In this document: one piece after another, positions 1-7,050 of the stretch
How positions within the stretch are numbered: position 1 is the stretch's first letter
How the letters are laid out: every line of letters starts with the position of its first letter
Source of the DNA: a virus
Direction: 5' to 3' (one strand)
Virus record (IMG/VR): IMGVR_UViG_3300030389_001639
Span: 1-26,240 of that record
DNA length: 26,240 nt
Notes under the pieces: generated by a model
Told to the model about the DNA's origin: nothing
Database searches by the model: none
The model's input: only the letters and a program-made list of their open reading frames with translations
Made by a program: the position numbers and the translations under genes

Positions 1-17
1 CCAGGCAGAAAGGAAGT

Positions 18-410
18 ATGACAAGCATAGATCAAATACATGACTTATTTTTAGAAGCTGCTGAAACTGATAGAAAGCTACCACTAGTTATTAGAAAGCA
101 AAAAATGTCTTTTTGGATGGATTACGTTAATGAGTGGGGTAGTTATGGTTGGGATGGTAAAAGTGAGATGAAGTTGTCAGCGACAGCTGCTGAGATCACC
201 AGGTATGATAAAATTGCAGACTACCTGGCATTGATGGATGTACCTGATAGAAAGCTTGTTTGGGCAGTTGCACATTCAGCTGCTTATCGAGATAGAGGGA
301 TACAATGGACTAAGATAGCCAGGATATTGCGGTTAAATGATCATCGTATAGTTAGAAGAAGGTATCGAGAAGCGTTAATTAAGTTGTATTATAAGATTAA
401 TAAAAGATGA
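18..410 (+). CDS. DUF6362-like phage protein with C-terminal helix-turn-helix-like segment
   Basis: The 130-aa protein is not assigned a function. Its pattern of a Trp-rich N-terminal part, then TAAEITRYDKIADYL, VWAVAHSAAYRDRGIQW and a C-terminal basic helix (residues about 95-125, WTKIARILRLNDHRIVRRRY) resembles the DUF6362 family, often found beside phage terminase genes. The segment after the invariant-looking Trp looks like a helix-turn-helix, so DNA binding is plausible. The start is supported by an AGGAAGT ribosome site 1 base upstream of ATG spacing range (bases 11-17). It lies first in a same-strand series leading to the terminase genes. A role in transcription control or packaging is inference only. 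Confidence 0.65.
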   Translation: MTSIDQIHDLFLEAAETDRKLPLVIRKQKMSFWMDYVNEWGSYGWDGKSEMKLSATAAEITRYDKIADYLALMDVPDRKLVWAVAHSAAYRDRGIQWTKIARILRLNDHRIVRRRYREALIKLYYKINKR

Positions 411-421
411 CGAATGACATG

Positions 422-436
422 AAATATGGCATATTT
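422..436. promoter_or_regulatory. 15-bp perfect dyad in the gap between the first two genes
   Basis: AAATATG-G-CATATTT is a perfect inverted repeat with a single central base, in the 54-base gap after the DUF6362-like gene. It could be an operator for a small DNA-binding protein, or a chance dyad in AT-rich sequence. No clear -35/-10 pair accompanies it. Confidence 0.25.
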
Positions 437-464
437 ATATTAAAATGGCACTAGATATTGTGTC

Positions 465-650
465 ATGACAGAAAAAGACAATCAGACATTATTGCTTTGT
501 GAACGATGTAAAACCGCTTTAGTTGGTAAATGGCACATGGATAACTATGGAAGATTGTTCGAGTTTGTTTGTATAATGTGCAACGTATCTATTGGTGAAA
601 AGTTATATGGCAAAGATAGTGAACAAAATAGTGATGACAAACATAGCTAA
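465..650 (+). CDS. small zinc-ribbon protein
   Basis: This 61-aa protein has two CxxC knuckles, CERC at residues 12-15 and CIMC at 36-39, separated by about 20 residues, which is the layout of a zinc ribbon. The rest is polar, with a charged C-terminal tail. No recognisable ribosome site precedes the ATG at 465 (upstream bases read TATTGTGTC). The end overlaps the small terminase gene by 44 bases if that gene starts at 607. Small zinc-ribbon proteins are common phage accessory genes; binding of nucleic acid or a host protein is possible but not shown. Confidence 0.6.
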   Translation: MTEKDNQTLLLCERCKTALVGKWHMDNYGRLFEFVCIMCNVSIGEKLYGKDSEQNSDDKHS

Positions 651-1020
651 TCGTTTAGCTTGTGGTGAAAGCCTGGTTACTATTTGTAAAACAAAAGGTA
701 TGCCAAGCTATAGATCTGTGACCAGGGCAGTTCAGGATGATGACGAGTTGTGGGAGATCTATCGTAAAGGTAGAGTATTACAAGCTGAGTATTATTCAGA
801 TTATATCAATGATCTAGCTGTGCAGCCTTTACCTGAAAGTTTAGACAATAGATTGCTGAATGCTGAGGTACAGCGTAGAAGGTTAGAGATTGATACGTTG
901 AAGTGGACACTTGCCAGGATACAGCCTTATGGTCTTAGAGATAAGAAGGATGAACCAAGCGTTGCTGTTGATAACAGTATAACTTTAAGCTGGGATAATG
1001 GTGAAGTTAAAGTAGGGTGA
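607..1020 (+). CDS. terS: terminase small subunit, Sf6-type
   Basis: The 137-aa product carries the hallmark N-terminal helix-turn-helix of Sf6-like small terminases: NIANRLACGESLVTICKTKGMPSYRSVTRAV, followed by an 'LWEIYRKGRVLQAEYYSDYI' helix typical of the family. The small subunit recognises phage DNA and hands it to the large subunit for headful packaging. A start at 607 is preferred because GGTGAAAAG sits 4 bases before that ATG; ATG 634 is the alternative and TTG 592 is less likely. The large-subunit gene follows after a 254-base gap, which is unusual spacing for terS-terL and holds structured sequence. Confidence 0.8.
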   Translation: MAKIVNKIVMTNIANRLACGESLVTICKTKGMPSYRSVTRAVQDDDELWEIYRKGRVLQAEYYSDYINDLAVQPLPESLDNRLLNAEVQRRRLEIDTLKWTLARIQPYGLRDKKDEPSVAVDNSITLSWDNGEVKVG

Positions 1021-1200
1021 ATGTATATATACAACATCCTCTGCCTGACCCAGCTACACGCACGAGGGATAACCCAGCTTGAACGACTTTGAAAGTCGAT
1101 GCCCTGGAAAACTGTAACGAAGGGTGGCAGTAATATTTTTACAGAAGGAACTATTTATGTTTGCAGAATGTTTGCAAAAAAAAATGCAAATTTCCTACAG

Positions 1201-1218
1201 ATATACCCTATATACCCC
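1201..1218 (+). repeat. tandem 9-bp repeat upstream of terL
   Basis: ATATACCCT (1201-1209) is followed directly by ATATACCCC (1210-1218), two copies with one mismatch. It sits about 60 bases before the terL start, where a promoter or activator site could lie. The function is unknown. Confidence 0.4.
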
Positions 1219-1235
1219 AGGACAAGGCGCAGAGT

Positions 1236-1254
1236 TCTGTAGCGTAAATACAGA
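1236..1254. repeat. 6-bp inverted repeat upstream of terL
   Basis: TCTGTA (1236-1241) and TACAGA (1249-1254) form a perfect inverted repeat with a 7-base spacer, 20 bases before the terL ATG. It could be a hairpin near the ribosome entry site or a protein-binding dyad. TACAGA also occurs at about 1196 in direct orientation. Confidence 0.35.
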
Positions 1255-1274
1255 TTAGAGAGTGTCTGACGTTC

Positions 1275-2558
1275 ATGCAGATTGTAATACCTTATAAACC
1301 AAGACAACTTCAGGCTAAGTTACATCAAAACCTGGAGCAATATAGATGGGGCGTTATTGTATGTCATCGAAGGATGGGTAAAACAGTAATGGCTATCAAT
1401 CATTTATTAAGGGCAGCTGTATTATGTCCTAAGAAGGCGCCTAGATATGCTTACTTAGCACCTACTTACAGACAAGCTAAGGCTGTTGCCTGGGATTATT
1501 TGAAACAGTTTGCTGGTGGAATACCCAGTATTAAGTTTCATGAAACAGAATTACGTTGTGATTTACCTAATGGTGGGCGTATAAGCTTACTGGGAGCAGA
1601 AAACCCTGATAGCCTTCGTGGAATATACCTAGATGGATGTTTTATGGATGAGGTGGCGGATATGCCTGAAAAGGTATTTCCTGAGATAATTAGACCAGCG
1701 CTATCTGATCGTGAAGGGTTTTGTTATTTTGTAGGAACACCAAAAGGTCAGAATGCTTTTTTTGAAATGTATGAACACGCTGTAAATAATGATGATTGGT
1801 TTACAGCAATTCATAAGGCAAGTGACACAGCAATATTAAATGCAACTGAATTGCGTAGCGCTAGGGAAGCAATGACCGCAGATCAGTTTGCCCAGGAATA
1901 TGAATGTAGTTGGGTTGCAAATGTACCAGGCAGTATTTTTGGTAAAGAACTTGAAGCTGCTATGGAAGATCAAAGAATTTCAAAAGTTCCTTATGATCCT
2001 ACAATTAAGGTTGATACGTTTTGGGATCTAGGAATTGGTGATAGTACAGCTATTTGGTTTACGCAGTCTATTGGTCGTGCTATTCATGTTATAGATTGTT
2101 ACGAAAATCGTGGTGAGGGTTTACCGCACTATGTGAAGGTTTTATCAGGAAGAAATTATTTATATGGCAATCACTATGCACCCCATGATATTGAGGTGCG
2201 TGAACTTGGTTCAGGAAAATCAAGAAGAGAAATTGCTTGGGATTTAGGTTTAAATTTTAGGGTAGTTCCAAAGCTGCCATTGGAAGATGGAATACACGCA
2301 GCGCAGATGTTATTACCCAGGTGTTGGTTTGATGCAGAAAAATGTAAATCAGGTTTGGATGCGCTAAGGCAGTATCATCGTGGATACAATGAAAGAGCCA
2401 GGACATTTAGAACAACGCCAGTACATGATTGGTCATCTCATTACGCTGATGCATTTAGATATTTAGCGTGTGGGATAAAAGAAACAAACAAAAATATAAG
2501 ACCACCTCAGATTCACGCTGAGATGGAATATAACCCTTTTAAAACAGTAGGAGCATAA
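1275..2558 (+). CDS. terL: terminase large subunit (packaging ATPase/nuclease)
   Basis: The 427-aa protein is the DNA-packaging motor. The N-terminal ATPase shows a Walker A-type P-loop, CHRRMGKT (residues about 30-37), then a Walker B with catalytic Glu in GCFMDEVAD (about 121-129), and a coupling-like motif FVGTPKG. The C-terminal RNase H-fold nuclease is marked by Asp residues in DTFWDLGIGDSTAIW, by APHDIEV and by HYADAFRY near the end. The length is typical of compact podovirus TerL. The start at 1275 has only a weak upstream purine stretch (GAGAGTGTC), which suits control by the structured gap before it. The stop is 1 base from the next ATG. Confidence 0.95.
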   Translation: MQIVIPYKPRQLQAKLHQNLEQYRWGVIVCHRRMGKTVMAINHLLRAAVLCPKKAPRYAYLAPTYRQAKAVAWDYLKQFAGGIPSIKFHETELRCDLPNGGRISLLGAENPDSLRGIYLDGCFMDEVADMPEKVFPEIIRPALSDREGFCYFVGTPKGQNAFFEMYEHAVNNDDWFTAIHKASDTAILNATELRSAREAMTADQFAQEYECSWVANVPGSIFGKELEAAMEDQRISKVPYDPTIKVDTFWDLGIGDSTAIWFTQSIGRAIHVIDCYENRGEGLPHYVKVLSGRNYLYGNHYAPHDIEVRELGSGKSRREIAWDLGLNFRVVPKLPLEDGIHAAQMLLPRCWFDAEKCKSGLDALRQYHRGYNERARTFRTTPVHDWSSHYADAFRYLACGIKETNKNIRPPQIHAEMEYNPFKTVGA

Positions 2559-2559
2559 T

Positions 2560-2802
2560 ATGGGATTTTTAAGATCACCTTCACCACCACCACCGCCACC
2601 ACCACCACCACCTCCTCCTCCAATCAAGCCTACAGTTACACCTCAAGGTTCTAAAGAGCAGCAGCGTGTAAAAACAACTCAGGCTAGGAAGAAAGGTCAG
2701 ATGGCTGCTAGGGTTACTGGTGGGCAAGGGTTGCTTGAAGAAGCACCAACAGAAAAACCTAGTTTGTTGGGTCAGAATAAAAGACCTGGAATGTATGGTT
2801 GA
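2560..2802 (+). CDS. proline-rich small protein between terminase and portal
   Basis: The 80-aa protein starts MGFLRSPS, has an uninterrupted run of 13 prolines (residues 9-21), then a Lys/Gln-rich middle and the C-terminal phrases RVTGGQGLLEE and PSLLGQ. Small proteins of this layout (polyproline followed by a TGxxGLL...LLG tail) are a recurring feature next to the portal gene in T7/BPP-1-like podoviruses; their job is unknown to me. It lies 1 base after terL and ends just before the portal gene, so it is expected to be co-translated with both. The proline run would need EF-P to be translated efficiently. Confidence 0.75.
   Translation: MGFLRSPSPPPPPPPPPPPPPIKPTVTPQGSKEQQRVKTTQARKKGQMAARVTGGQGLLEEAPTEKPSLLGQNKRPGMYG
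2584..2622 (+). repeat. (CCN)13 proline-codon run
   Basis: Thirteen consecutive proline codons, mostly CCA with one CCG and three CCT in a row, form a GC-rich trinucleotide tract in an AT-rich genome. Mixed codons reduce but do not remove the chance of slippage, so length may differ between relatives. Confidence 0.9.
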
Positions 2803-2804
2803 TA

Positions 2805-4469
2805 ATGGCTGAAGTAGATAAAAGAGCAGCTGTATTGATGAAAAGGTTTGGCGCCTTGAAGCAATACAGAAGTAACTGGGAAAGTCATTGGCAAGAAATT
2901 GGGGATTTTGTTGTTCCTAATAAAGGCAATGTGACCAGGAAAAGAACGCCAGGTGATAAAAATACTGAACGTATATTTGATGGCACAGCTGGTTTTGCTG
3001 CTGAACTTATGGCGTCTAGTATGCATGGTATGCTGACGAACTCAGGTACACCTTGGTTTAGTTTGAGATATACTGACGATCAGTTTGAATCTGATGACAT
3101 AGCGAAGGAATGGCTGGAAAGAGCAACTGACGTTATGTATGTCGAGATAGGTCGTTCTAATTTTCATGAAGCTATCCATGAATTATATTCTGACCTGGTG
3201 ACTTTTGGCACAGCTGTTATGTTTGTTGATACTGATGATGAAGGTCAGCTGAGATTTTCAACCAGGCACATATCAGAATGTTATGTTTCAGAAGATGAAT
3301 TTGGTAGAGTTGATACTGTATTTAGAGAGTTCAAGCTACCAGCCAGGGCAGCGATTAATCAGTTTGGCGAAGAGAATGTAAGCAGTAAGATTAAGAAAAA
3401 AGGTTACGATGAACCTTACGATATGGTCGAACTGCTTCATATTGTGATGCCCAGGTATGAAAGAGATGAAGTAAAGATTGACGCAAAAAATAAACCTATA
3501 GCGTCTATTTACATGGATCCTGACGAAAAGAAGATTTTATCTGAAAGTGGATTTGATGAGTTCCCTTACATGGTTCCAAGATTCAGAAAAGCTTCTTACG
3601 AAAATGGATATGGCAGATCACCAGCTATGACAAGTTTACCTGATATTAAGATGGTAAATGAAATGTCAAAAGCTGTTATCCAGGCGGCTCAATTGCAGAT
3701 ACATCCTCCCCTTCTTGTTCCTGACGATGGTTTTATTCTACCAGTACGAACAGTACCTGGTGGACTAAACTTTTATAGATCAGGCACGAGGGATCGCATT
3801 GAGCCGCTCAACATAGGCGCTAATAATCCTATAGGTGAAAACCAACTAGAGCAAAGAAGAACAGCTATAAGAGCAGCTTTTTATGTTGACCAGCTGGTTA
3901 TGGGAAATGCGCCAGGCATGACAGCTACAGAGATTATTCAAAGATCAACTGAAAAAATGAGATTGTTAGCACCGCTTACTGGTCGTTTACAATCAGAATT
4001 ACTAAGACCTTTGATCGATAGAATATTTAATTTGATAGCTAGGAAAAAAGGTTTTGAAGCAGCGCCTGAAGGCATGACGAATAGTGAAATAGATATTGAA
4101 TATGTATCACCACTAGCCAAGGCACAAAGACAAGGTGATATACAAGCTTCACTTGAATTGTTTCAATTTCTTACACCGCTTACACAAATTGATCCTAATG
4201 TTACAGATTACCTGGACATCGATGGACTTGCGAAACATATTATCAAAACTACTGGTGTACCAGCTAGTGTTGTTCGTGGGGAATCTGAGGTGGCTGGTAT
4301 ACGAGAACAAAAGGCAAAAGCACAAGAACAAATGGCTGCGGCACAACAACAAGCTATGCTTGCTAAAGCAGCTGGGGAAGCTGCGCCAGGTCTAAGAGCG
4401 GTTGACGATGTATCAGAAGAAACTCAGGCAGATTTACTGCAAGCTATAGGCGGTGGTGATGGATCCTGA
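2805..4469 (+). CDS. portal protein (T7-type head-tail connector)
   Basis: The 554-aa protein matches the podovirus head-tail connector family. Recognisable phrases are RFGALKQYRSNWESHWQEIGDF near the N-terminus, SMHGMLTNSGTPWFSL, and the later PGGLNFYR and MTATEIIQR. The length suits the T7 gp8 family (about 530-560 aa). Twelve copies would form the ring at the capsid vertex through which TerL pumps DNA. ATG 2805 is chosen over the in-frame TTG at 2799, as it starts just after the previous stop (TGATAATG). The C-terminal tail (residues about 495-530) is Gln/Ala-rich and probably helical. The end overlaps the next gene by 11 bases. Confidence 0.92.
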   Translation: MAEVDKRAAVLMKRFGALKQYRSNWESHWQEIGDFVVPNKGNVTRKRTPGDKNTERIFDGTAGFAAELMASSMHGMLTNSGTPWFSLRYTDDQFESDDIAKEWLERATDVMYVEIGRSNFHEAIHELYSDLVTFGTAVMFVDTDDEGQLRFSTRHISECYVSEDEFGRVDTVFREFKLPARAAINQFGEENVSSKIKKKGYDEPYDMVELLHIVMPRYERDEVKIDAKNKPIASIYMDPDEKKILSESGFDEFPYMVPRFRKASYENGYGRSPAMTSLPDIKMVNEMSKAVIQAAQLQIHPPLLVPDDGFILPVRTVPGGLNFYRSGTRDRIEPLNIGANNPIGENQLEQRRTAIRAAFYVDQLVMGNAPGMTATEIIQRSTEKMRLLAPLTGRLQSELLRPLIDRIFNLIARKKGFEAAPEGMTNSEIDIEYVSPLAKAQRQGDIQASLELFQFLTPLTQIDPNVTDYLDIDGLAKHIIKTTGVPASVVRGESEVAGIREQKAKAQEQMAAAQQQAMLAKAAGEAAPGLRAVDDVSEETQADLLQAIGGGDGS

Positions 4470-4677
4470 GCAGCTTAAAATTTTATACAAAAATTTGTTT
4501 TCAACTGATGATGGCAAGAAAGTTTTAGAAGATTTAGAAAAAAGATTTCACTTTCAAAACTCAACTTACATTCCAAACTCAGATGAAACAATATACAAAG
4601 AAGGTCAACGATCTGTCGTTGTCTTTATCAAAAATCAACTTAACCAAACTAACATAAAGGAGTTACTAAATGTCTGA
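4459..4677 (+). CDS. Bbp19-like small phage protein
   Basis: The 72-aa protein has the order LYKNLFSTDDGKKVLEDLEKRF, a short spacer, then YKEGQRSVVVFIKNQL. This matches my recollection of the Bbp19-like phage domain ('F.T.DGK.VL.DL...F' then 'EGQRSVV..I'), a small family encoded between portal and scaffold or capsid genes in BPP-1-like podoviruses. The function is not known. ATG 4459 is favoured over the in-frame GTG codons at 4453 and 4456. The gene overlaps the portal end by 11 bases and the scaffold start by 8, which points to translational coupling and to a role in head assembly. Confidence 0.7.
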   Translation: MDPEQLKILYKNLFSTDDGKKVLEDLEKRFHFQNSTYIPNSDETIYKEGQRSVVVFIKNQLNQTNIKELLNV

Positions 4678-5506
4678 AGAAAATCAGGTAGCGGATGCCC
4701 CAGTAGAAACTGGACAAGCAGCGTCTGAAGCAACAGAATTTAATTTTAGAGATCACATTGACGAAACAATAAGAGATGATCCAAGTCTTGCCACATACAA
4801 AGATATCAATGGCATGGCTAAATCATTGATAAACGCACAAAAAATGGTAGGCGCAGATAAAGTAGCTATACCTGGAAAGTATACTACGCCTGAAGAAATG
4901 GATGCGTTTTATGCAAAAATAGGTAGACCTGAAGCGCCTGATGGTTATGAGTTAAAAGTTAATGATACAATTGGTGAAGATGGACTAAATTTTTTCAAGC
5001 AAATGGCACATAAACATGGCTTGACCCAACAACAAGCTGTAGGCATTTTTGATGAGTATGGGGAATATATTGGGTCAGTTACAAATCAAACAGAAGAGCA
5101 AATTGACCAGGTAAGAAATGAAATTGATACCCAGCTAAAAGCAGAATGGGGAAATGAATATCAAAGAAAGTTTGATCTTGCTAATAATGTCCTGGACACT
5201 TTTGCGCCTGAAGATAGTGCCATAAGTGAAATAAAATTATCAGATGGAACTTTGATTGGTGACAACCCAGTTATCGTTGAATTTATGTCAAATGTTGGGC
5301 AGTTCTTGGCAGAAAAAATTGGTGAAGATAGTTTTTCAGGAAGAGATAATGTACCAGGCATGGCGCTTGATGATGTACAAAAAGAACTAAACGATTTGAT
5401 GGCTCCTTCCAATACAGCCTACTGGGATAAAAATCATCCTGATCATGGTAGGTCAGTATCAAGAGCCTTACAGCTTCGAGAGATGTTAAGTCCTCCAGCT
5501 GCATAA
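4670..5506 (+). CDS. capsid scaffolding / assembly protein
   Basis: The 278-aa protein is acidic and hydrophilic. It has a disordered-looking start (MSEENQVADAPVETGQAAS), the phrase MAKSLINAQKMVGADKVAIPGK (about residues 48-69), the phrase FYAKIGRPEAPDGYEL, helical segments through the middle, and a C-terminal AYWDKNHPDHGRSV. This order is characteristic of podovirus scaffold proteins located directly before the capsid gene. Scaffold guides capsid protein into a procapsid and then leaves. The start has a good AAGGAG site (upstream bases ATAAAGGAGTTACTAA) inside the preceding gene. After its stop come 153 bases of structured leader before the capsid gene. Confidence 0.82.
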   Translation: MSEENQVADAPVETGQAASEATEFNFRDHIDETIRDDPSLATYKDINGMAKSLINAQKMVGADKVAIPGKYTTPEEMDAFYAKIGRPEAPDGYELKVNDTIGEDGLNFFKQMAHKHGLTQQQAVGIFDEYGEYIGSVTNQTEEQIDQVRNEIDTQLKAEWGNEYQRKFDLANNVLDTFAPEDSAISEIKLSDGTLIGDNPVIVEFMSNVGQFLAEKIGEDSFSGRDNVPGMALDDVQKELNDLMAPSNTAYWDKNHPDHGRSVSRALQLREMLSPPAA

Positions 5507-5659
5507 AGAACACCCAGGAATGGGTTAATCTGTGGATAAGCTTATGCCCCACAGCGCAAACCTTTGAGTAAGGTGGAGTAATTACCCTTAGTAATAGATG
5601 GTCTGCTATGCAGATAGCCTTCGTAGAAAAATTTAACCTTAATTGAATGGAGAAAAGTT
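5507..5659 (+). promoter_or_regulatory. hairpin-rich leader of the major capsid gene
   Basis: The gap contains five small perfect stems in order. They are ACCCA-GGAA-TGGGT (5512-5525, a GNRA-type loop), CTGTGG...CCACAG (5530-5535 with 5549-5554) around the palindrome ATAAGCTTAT, ACCTT-TGAGT-AAGGT (5560-5574), ATTAC-CCTTA-GTAAT (5581-5595), and TCTGC-TAT-GCAGA (5602-5614). None is followed by a T-run, so these are not ordinary terminators. The capsid ribosome site GGAG (5649-5652) lies after the last stem in unpaired AT-rich sequence. RNA processing, transcript protection, or regulation of the most abundant virion protein are reasonable inferences. Confidence 0.55.
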
Positions 5660-6523
5660 ATGTCTGCGAATCAGATAACTACCGCATTCGTGAATCAATT
5701 TTCAGCGAATGTTCAGCTTCTCTCACAGCAAATGGGATCACTTCTACGAAATACAGTAGATATTGAAACTGTTAATGGTGAGAAAGCTTTCTTCGATCAG
5801 GTGGGATCAACTGCCGCTGTGGAAAAAACTACAAGAAACAGCGACACCCCTTTGATTGAAACACCTCACTCAAGACGCATGGTCACAATGTCAGATTATG
5901 AGTATGCGACTTTGATTGATGACCAGGATAAAATCAGATTATTGATTGATCCTACATCAACTTATGCCAGGGCAGCTGCTGCTGCTATGGGCAGAAAGAT
6001 GGATGATGTTATTATTGCAGCGATGCATGGTGACGCAAAAACTGGTAAGGATGGAGCAACCACAACATCTTTCCCAGCTGGTAATCAAATAGCTGCTGGT
6101 TCAGCTGGACTTACAATTGCTAAGTTAGTTGAAGCAAAACAGAAGCTAGATGAGAACTCAGTAGATCCATCTATTCAAAGGTACATCGTTGTATCTCCAA
6201 AACAGATCAGCGATTTATTAAATTCAACAACTGTGACTAGTGCAGACTTCAATACTGTTAGAGCGTTAGCAACTGGAACAATTTCTAGTTTTGTAGGTTT
6301 TACCTTTATTGTTTCTAACAGATTACCAGTAGATGGTTCATCTGATAGAAGAGTTTTTGCATGGGCGCAAGATGGGATGAAGGTCGCACTTGGGAAAGAA
6401 CCAAATGCTCAGATCGACACTCGTGCTGACAAGTCATACGCAACACAAGTCTATTACTGCATGACCATGGGGGCAACTCGTATGGAAGAAGAAAAAGTAA
6501 TAGAAATTAAGTGTTCAGAGTAA
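5660..6523 (+). CDS. major capsid protein
   Basis: The 287-aa protein sits where the capsid gene is expected, after scaffold, and reads like the podovirus Phage_capsid_2-type major capsid protein. Marker phrases are MSANQITTAFVNQFSANVQ, the conserved-looking FDQVG, MSDYEYATLIDDQDKIRLLIDP, ARAAAAAMGRKMDDVIIAAM, and the C-terminal MGATRMEEEKVIEI. The fold should be HK97-like, forming the icosahedral shell. A GGAG site 7 bases before the ATG supports the start. Its first codons contain more C-ending triplets than neighbouring genes, as expected for heavy expression. A second strongly expressed structural gene follows 11 bases later. Confidence 0.88.
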   Translation: MSANQITTAFVNQFSANVQLLSQQMGSLLRNTVDIETVNGEKAFFDQVGSTAAVEKTTRNSDTPLIETPHSRRMVTMSDYEYATLIDDQDKIRLLIDPTSTYARAAAAAMGRKMDDVIIAAMHGDAKTGKDGATTTSFPAGNQIAAGSAGLTIAKLVEAKQKLDENSVDPSIQRYIVVSPKQISDLLNSTTVTSADFNTVRALATGTISSFVGFTFIVSNRLPVDGSSDRRVFAWAQDGMKVALGKEPNAQIDTRADKSYATQVYYCMTMGATRMEEEKVIEIKCSE

Positions 6524-6534
6524 GGGAGGTTTAA

Positions 6535-6996
6535 ATGGCAACAGTATTTTCTACTCAAAGAACCAATGCTAGAGCAGTACCTTCTACAAAGAACAAAGCC
6601 AACGAATTAGGTGGCAGAGTTCGTATTGCTCATGGCGTTTATGAAGCATCATCGCTTTCAGCTGGTGATGTTATCGAAATGTTTGTTTTACCTGATGGTG
6701 CAAGAATAATAAGTGGTTCGCTTGCACATGACGCATTAGGTTCAAGCACAACTTTAGCTGTAGGACATGGAGCCTACAACAATGCTGCTGGAACAGCAGT
6801 TGCTTTAGATGCAGACGAATTTAAAGCAGCAGCTTCTTCTGCTTCAGCTGGTAAAGCTGATATTGCAGCAACATTAGCATTAGGCTCAGGAATTGAGATT
6901 GATGCTGATCAAGATGGTTATCCAGTAACTGTCACCTTAGCTGGTGCAAGTGCTACTGGTACTATCGAATTAACTATGCTTTACGCATTAGATTAA
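6535..6996 (+). CDS. probable capsid decoration / stabilising protein
   Basis: The 153-aa protein is Ala/Gly/Ser/Thr-rich with few charges and many short beta-type segments (for example VIEMFVLPDGARIISGSLA and VTVTLAGASATGTIELTMLY). I do not recognise a named family. Its place directly after the capsid gene, a very strong ribosome site (GGGAGGT, 6524-6530) and the terminator right behind it suggest an abundant virion protein, most simply a shell decoration or cement protein. Alternatives are a head fibre or tail component. The capsid and this gene would form the last part of one transcript. Confidence 0.6.
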   Translation: MATVFSTQRTNARAVPSTKNKANELGGRVRIAHGVYEASSLSAGDVIEMFVLPDGARIISGSLAHDALGSSTTLAVGHGAYNNAAGTAVALDADEFKAAASSASAGKADIAATLALGSGIEIDADQDGYPVTVTLAGASATGTIELTMLYALD

Positions 6997-7008
6997 TCCT
7001 CTCCTCCA

Positions 7009-7038
7009 GGGGCAGCCTAAAAACTGCCCCATTTTTTT
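7009..7038 (+). terminator. Rho-independent terminator after the capsid/decoration genes
   Basis: GGGGCAG (7009-7015), loop CCTAAAAA, and CTGCCCC (7024-7030) form a 7-bp GC-rich stem, followed after one A by seven Ts (7032-7038). This is a textbook intrinsic terminator. It would end or attenuate the head-gene transcript before the tail genes. Confidence 0.92.
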
Positions 7039-7050
7039 AAAAGGTTTATT

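Larger units (their letters stand above)
1021..1274 (+). other. structured non-coding gap between terS and terL
   Basis: The 254 bases hold no convincing gene. Bases 1041-1130 can fold into a closed element. CTGCC (1041-1045) and ACCC (1048-1051) pair with GGCAG (1126-1130) and GGGT (1122-1125) around a 2-base bulge. Inside are an AGCT/AGCT helix (1052-1055 with 1076-1079) capped by GGG-ATAA-CCC (1066-1075), and a CGACT-TTGAA-AGTCG hairpin (1084-1098). The 8-mer ACCCAGCT is repeated at 1048 and 1072. Bases 1141-1274 carry TTTGCA twice (1160, 1171) and its complement (1185), a tandem 9-bp repeat (1201-1218) and a 6-bp inverted repeat (1236-1254). This looks like a regulatory leader or promoter region for terL, by inference. 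Confidence 0.5.

Noticed and set aside
1021-1092. A 23-codon reading frame starting at the ATG directly after the terS stop.
   Set aside because: It is very short, runs through the paired bases of the putative RNA element, and shows no recognisable protein features; a structured leader explains the conservation better.
1064-1135. Resemblance of the terS-terL gap to SAM or cobalamin riboswitch cores (GAGGGA, GCCC, AACTGT, AGGGTGG).
   Set aside because: Only scattered short strings match; the helix order does not fit either class, and the downstream gene is a terminase, not a metabolic gene.
4135-4395. Alternative + strand frame within the portal gene.
   Set aside because: It is out of frame within a clearly conserved portal sequence, with low-complexity Leu/Asn/Lys content and no ribosome site.
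4500-4530. CTGATGA followed by GAAA as a possible hammerhead ribozyme core.
   Set aside because: It lies inside the conserved Bbp19-like coding sequence and lacks flanking stems of the right geometry.
5560-5615. Possible tRNA-like fold in the capsid leader.
   Set aside because: There is no 7-bp acceptor stem, no TTC-type T loop and no correct arm spacing; the stems are consecutive simple hairpins.
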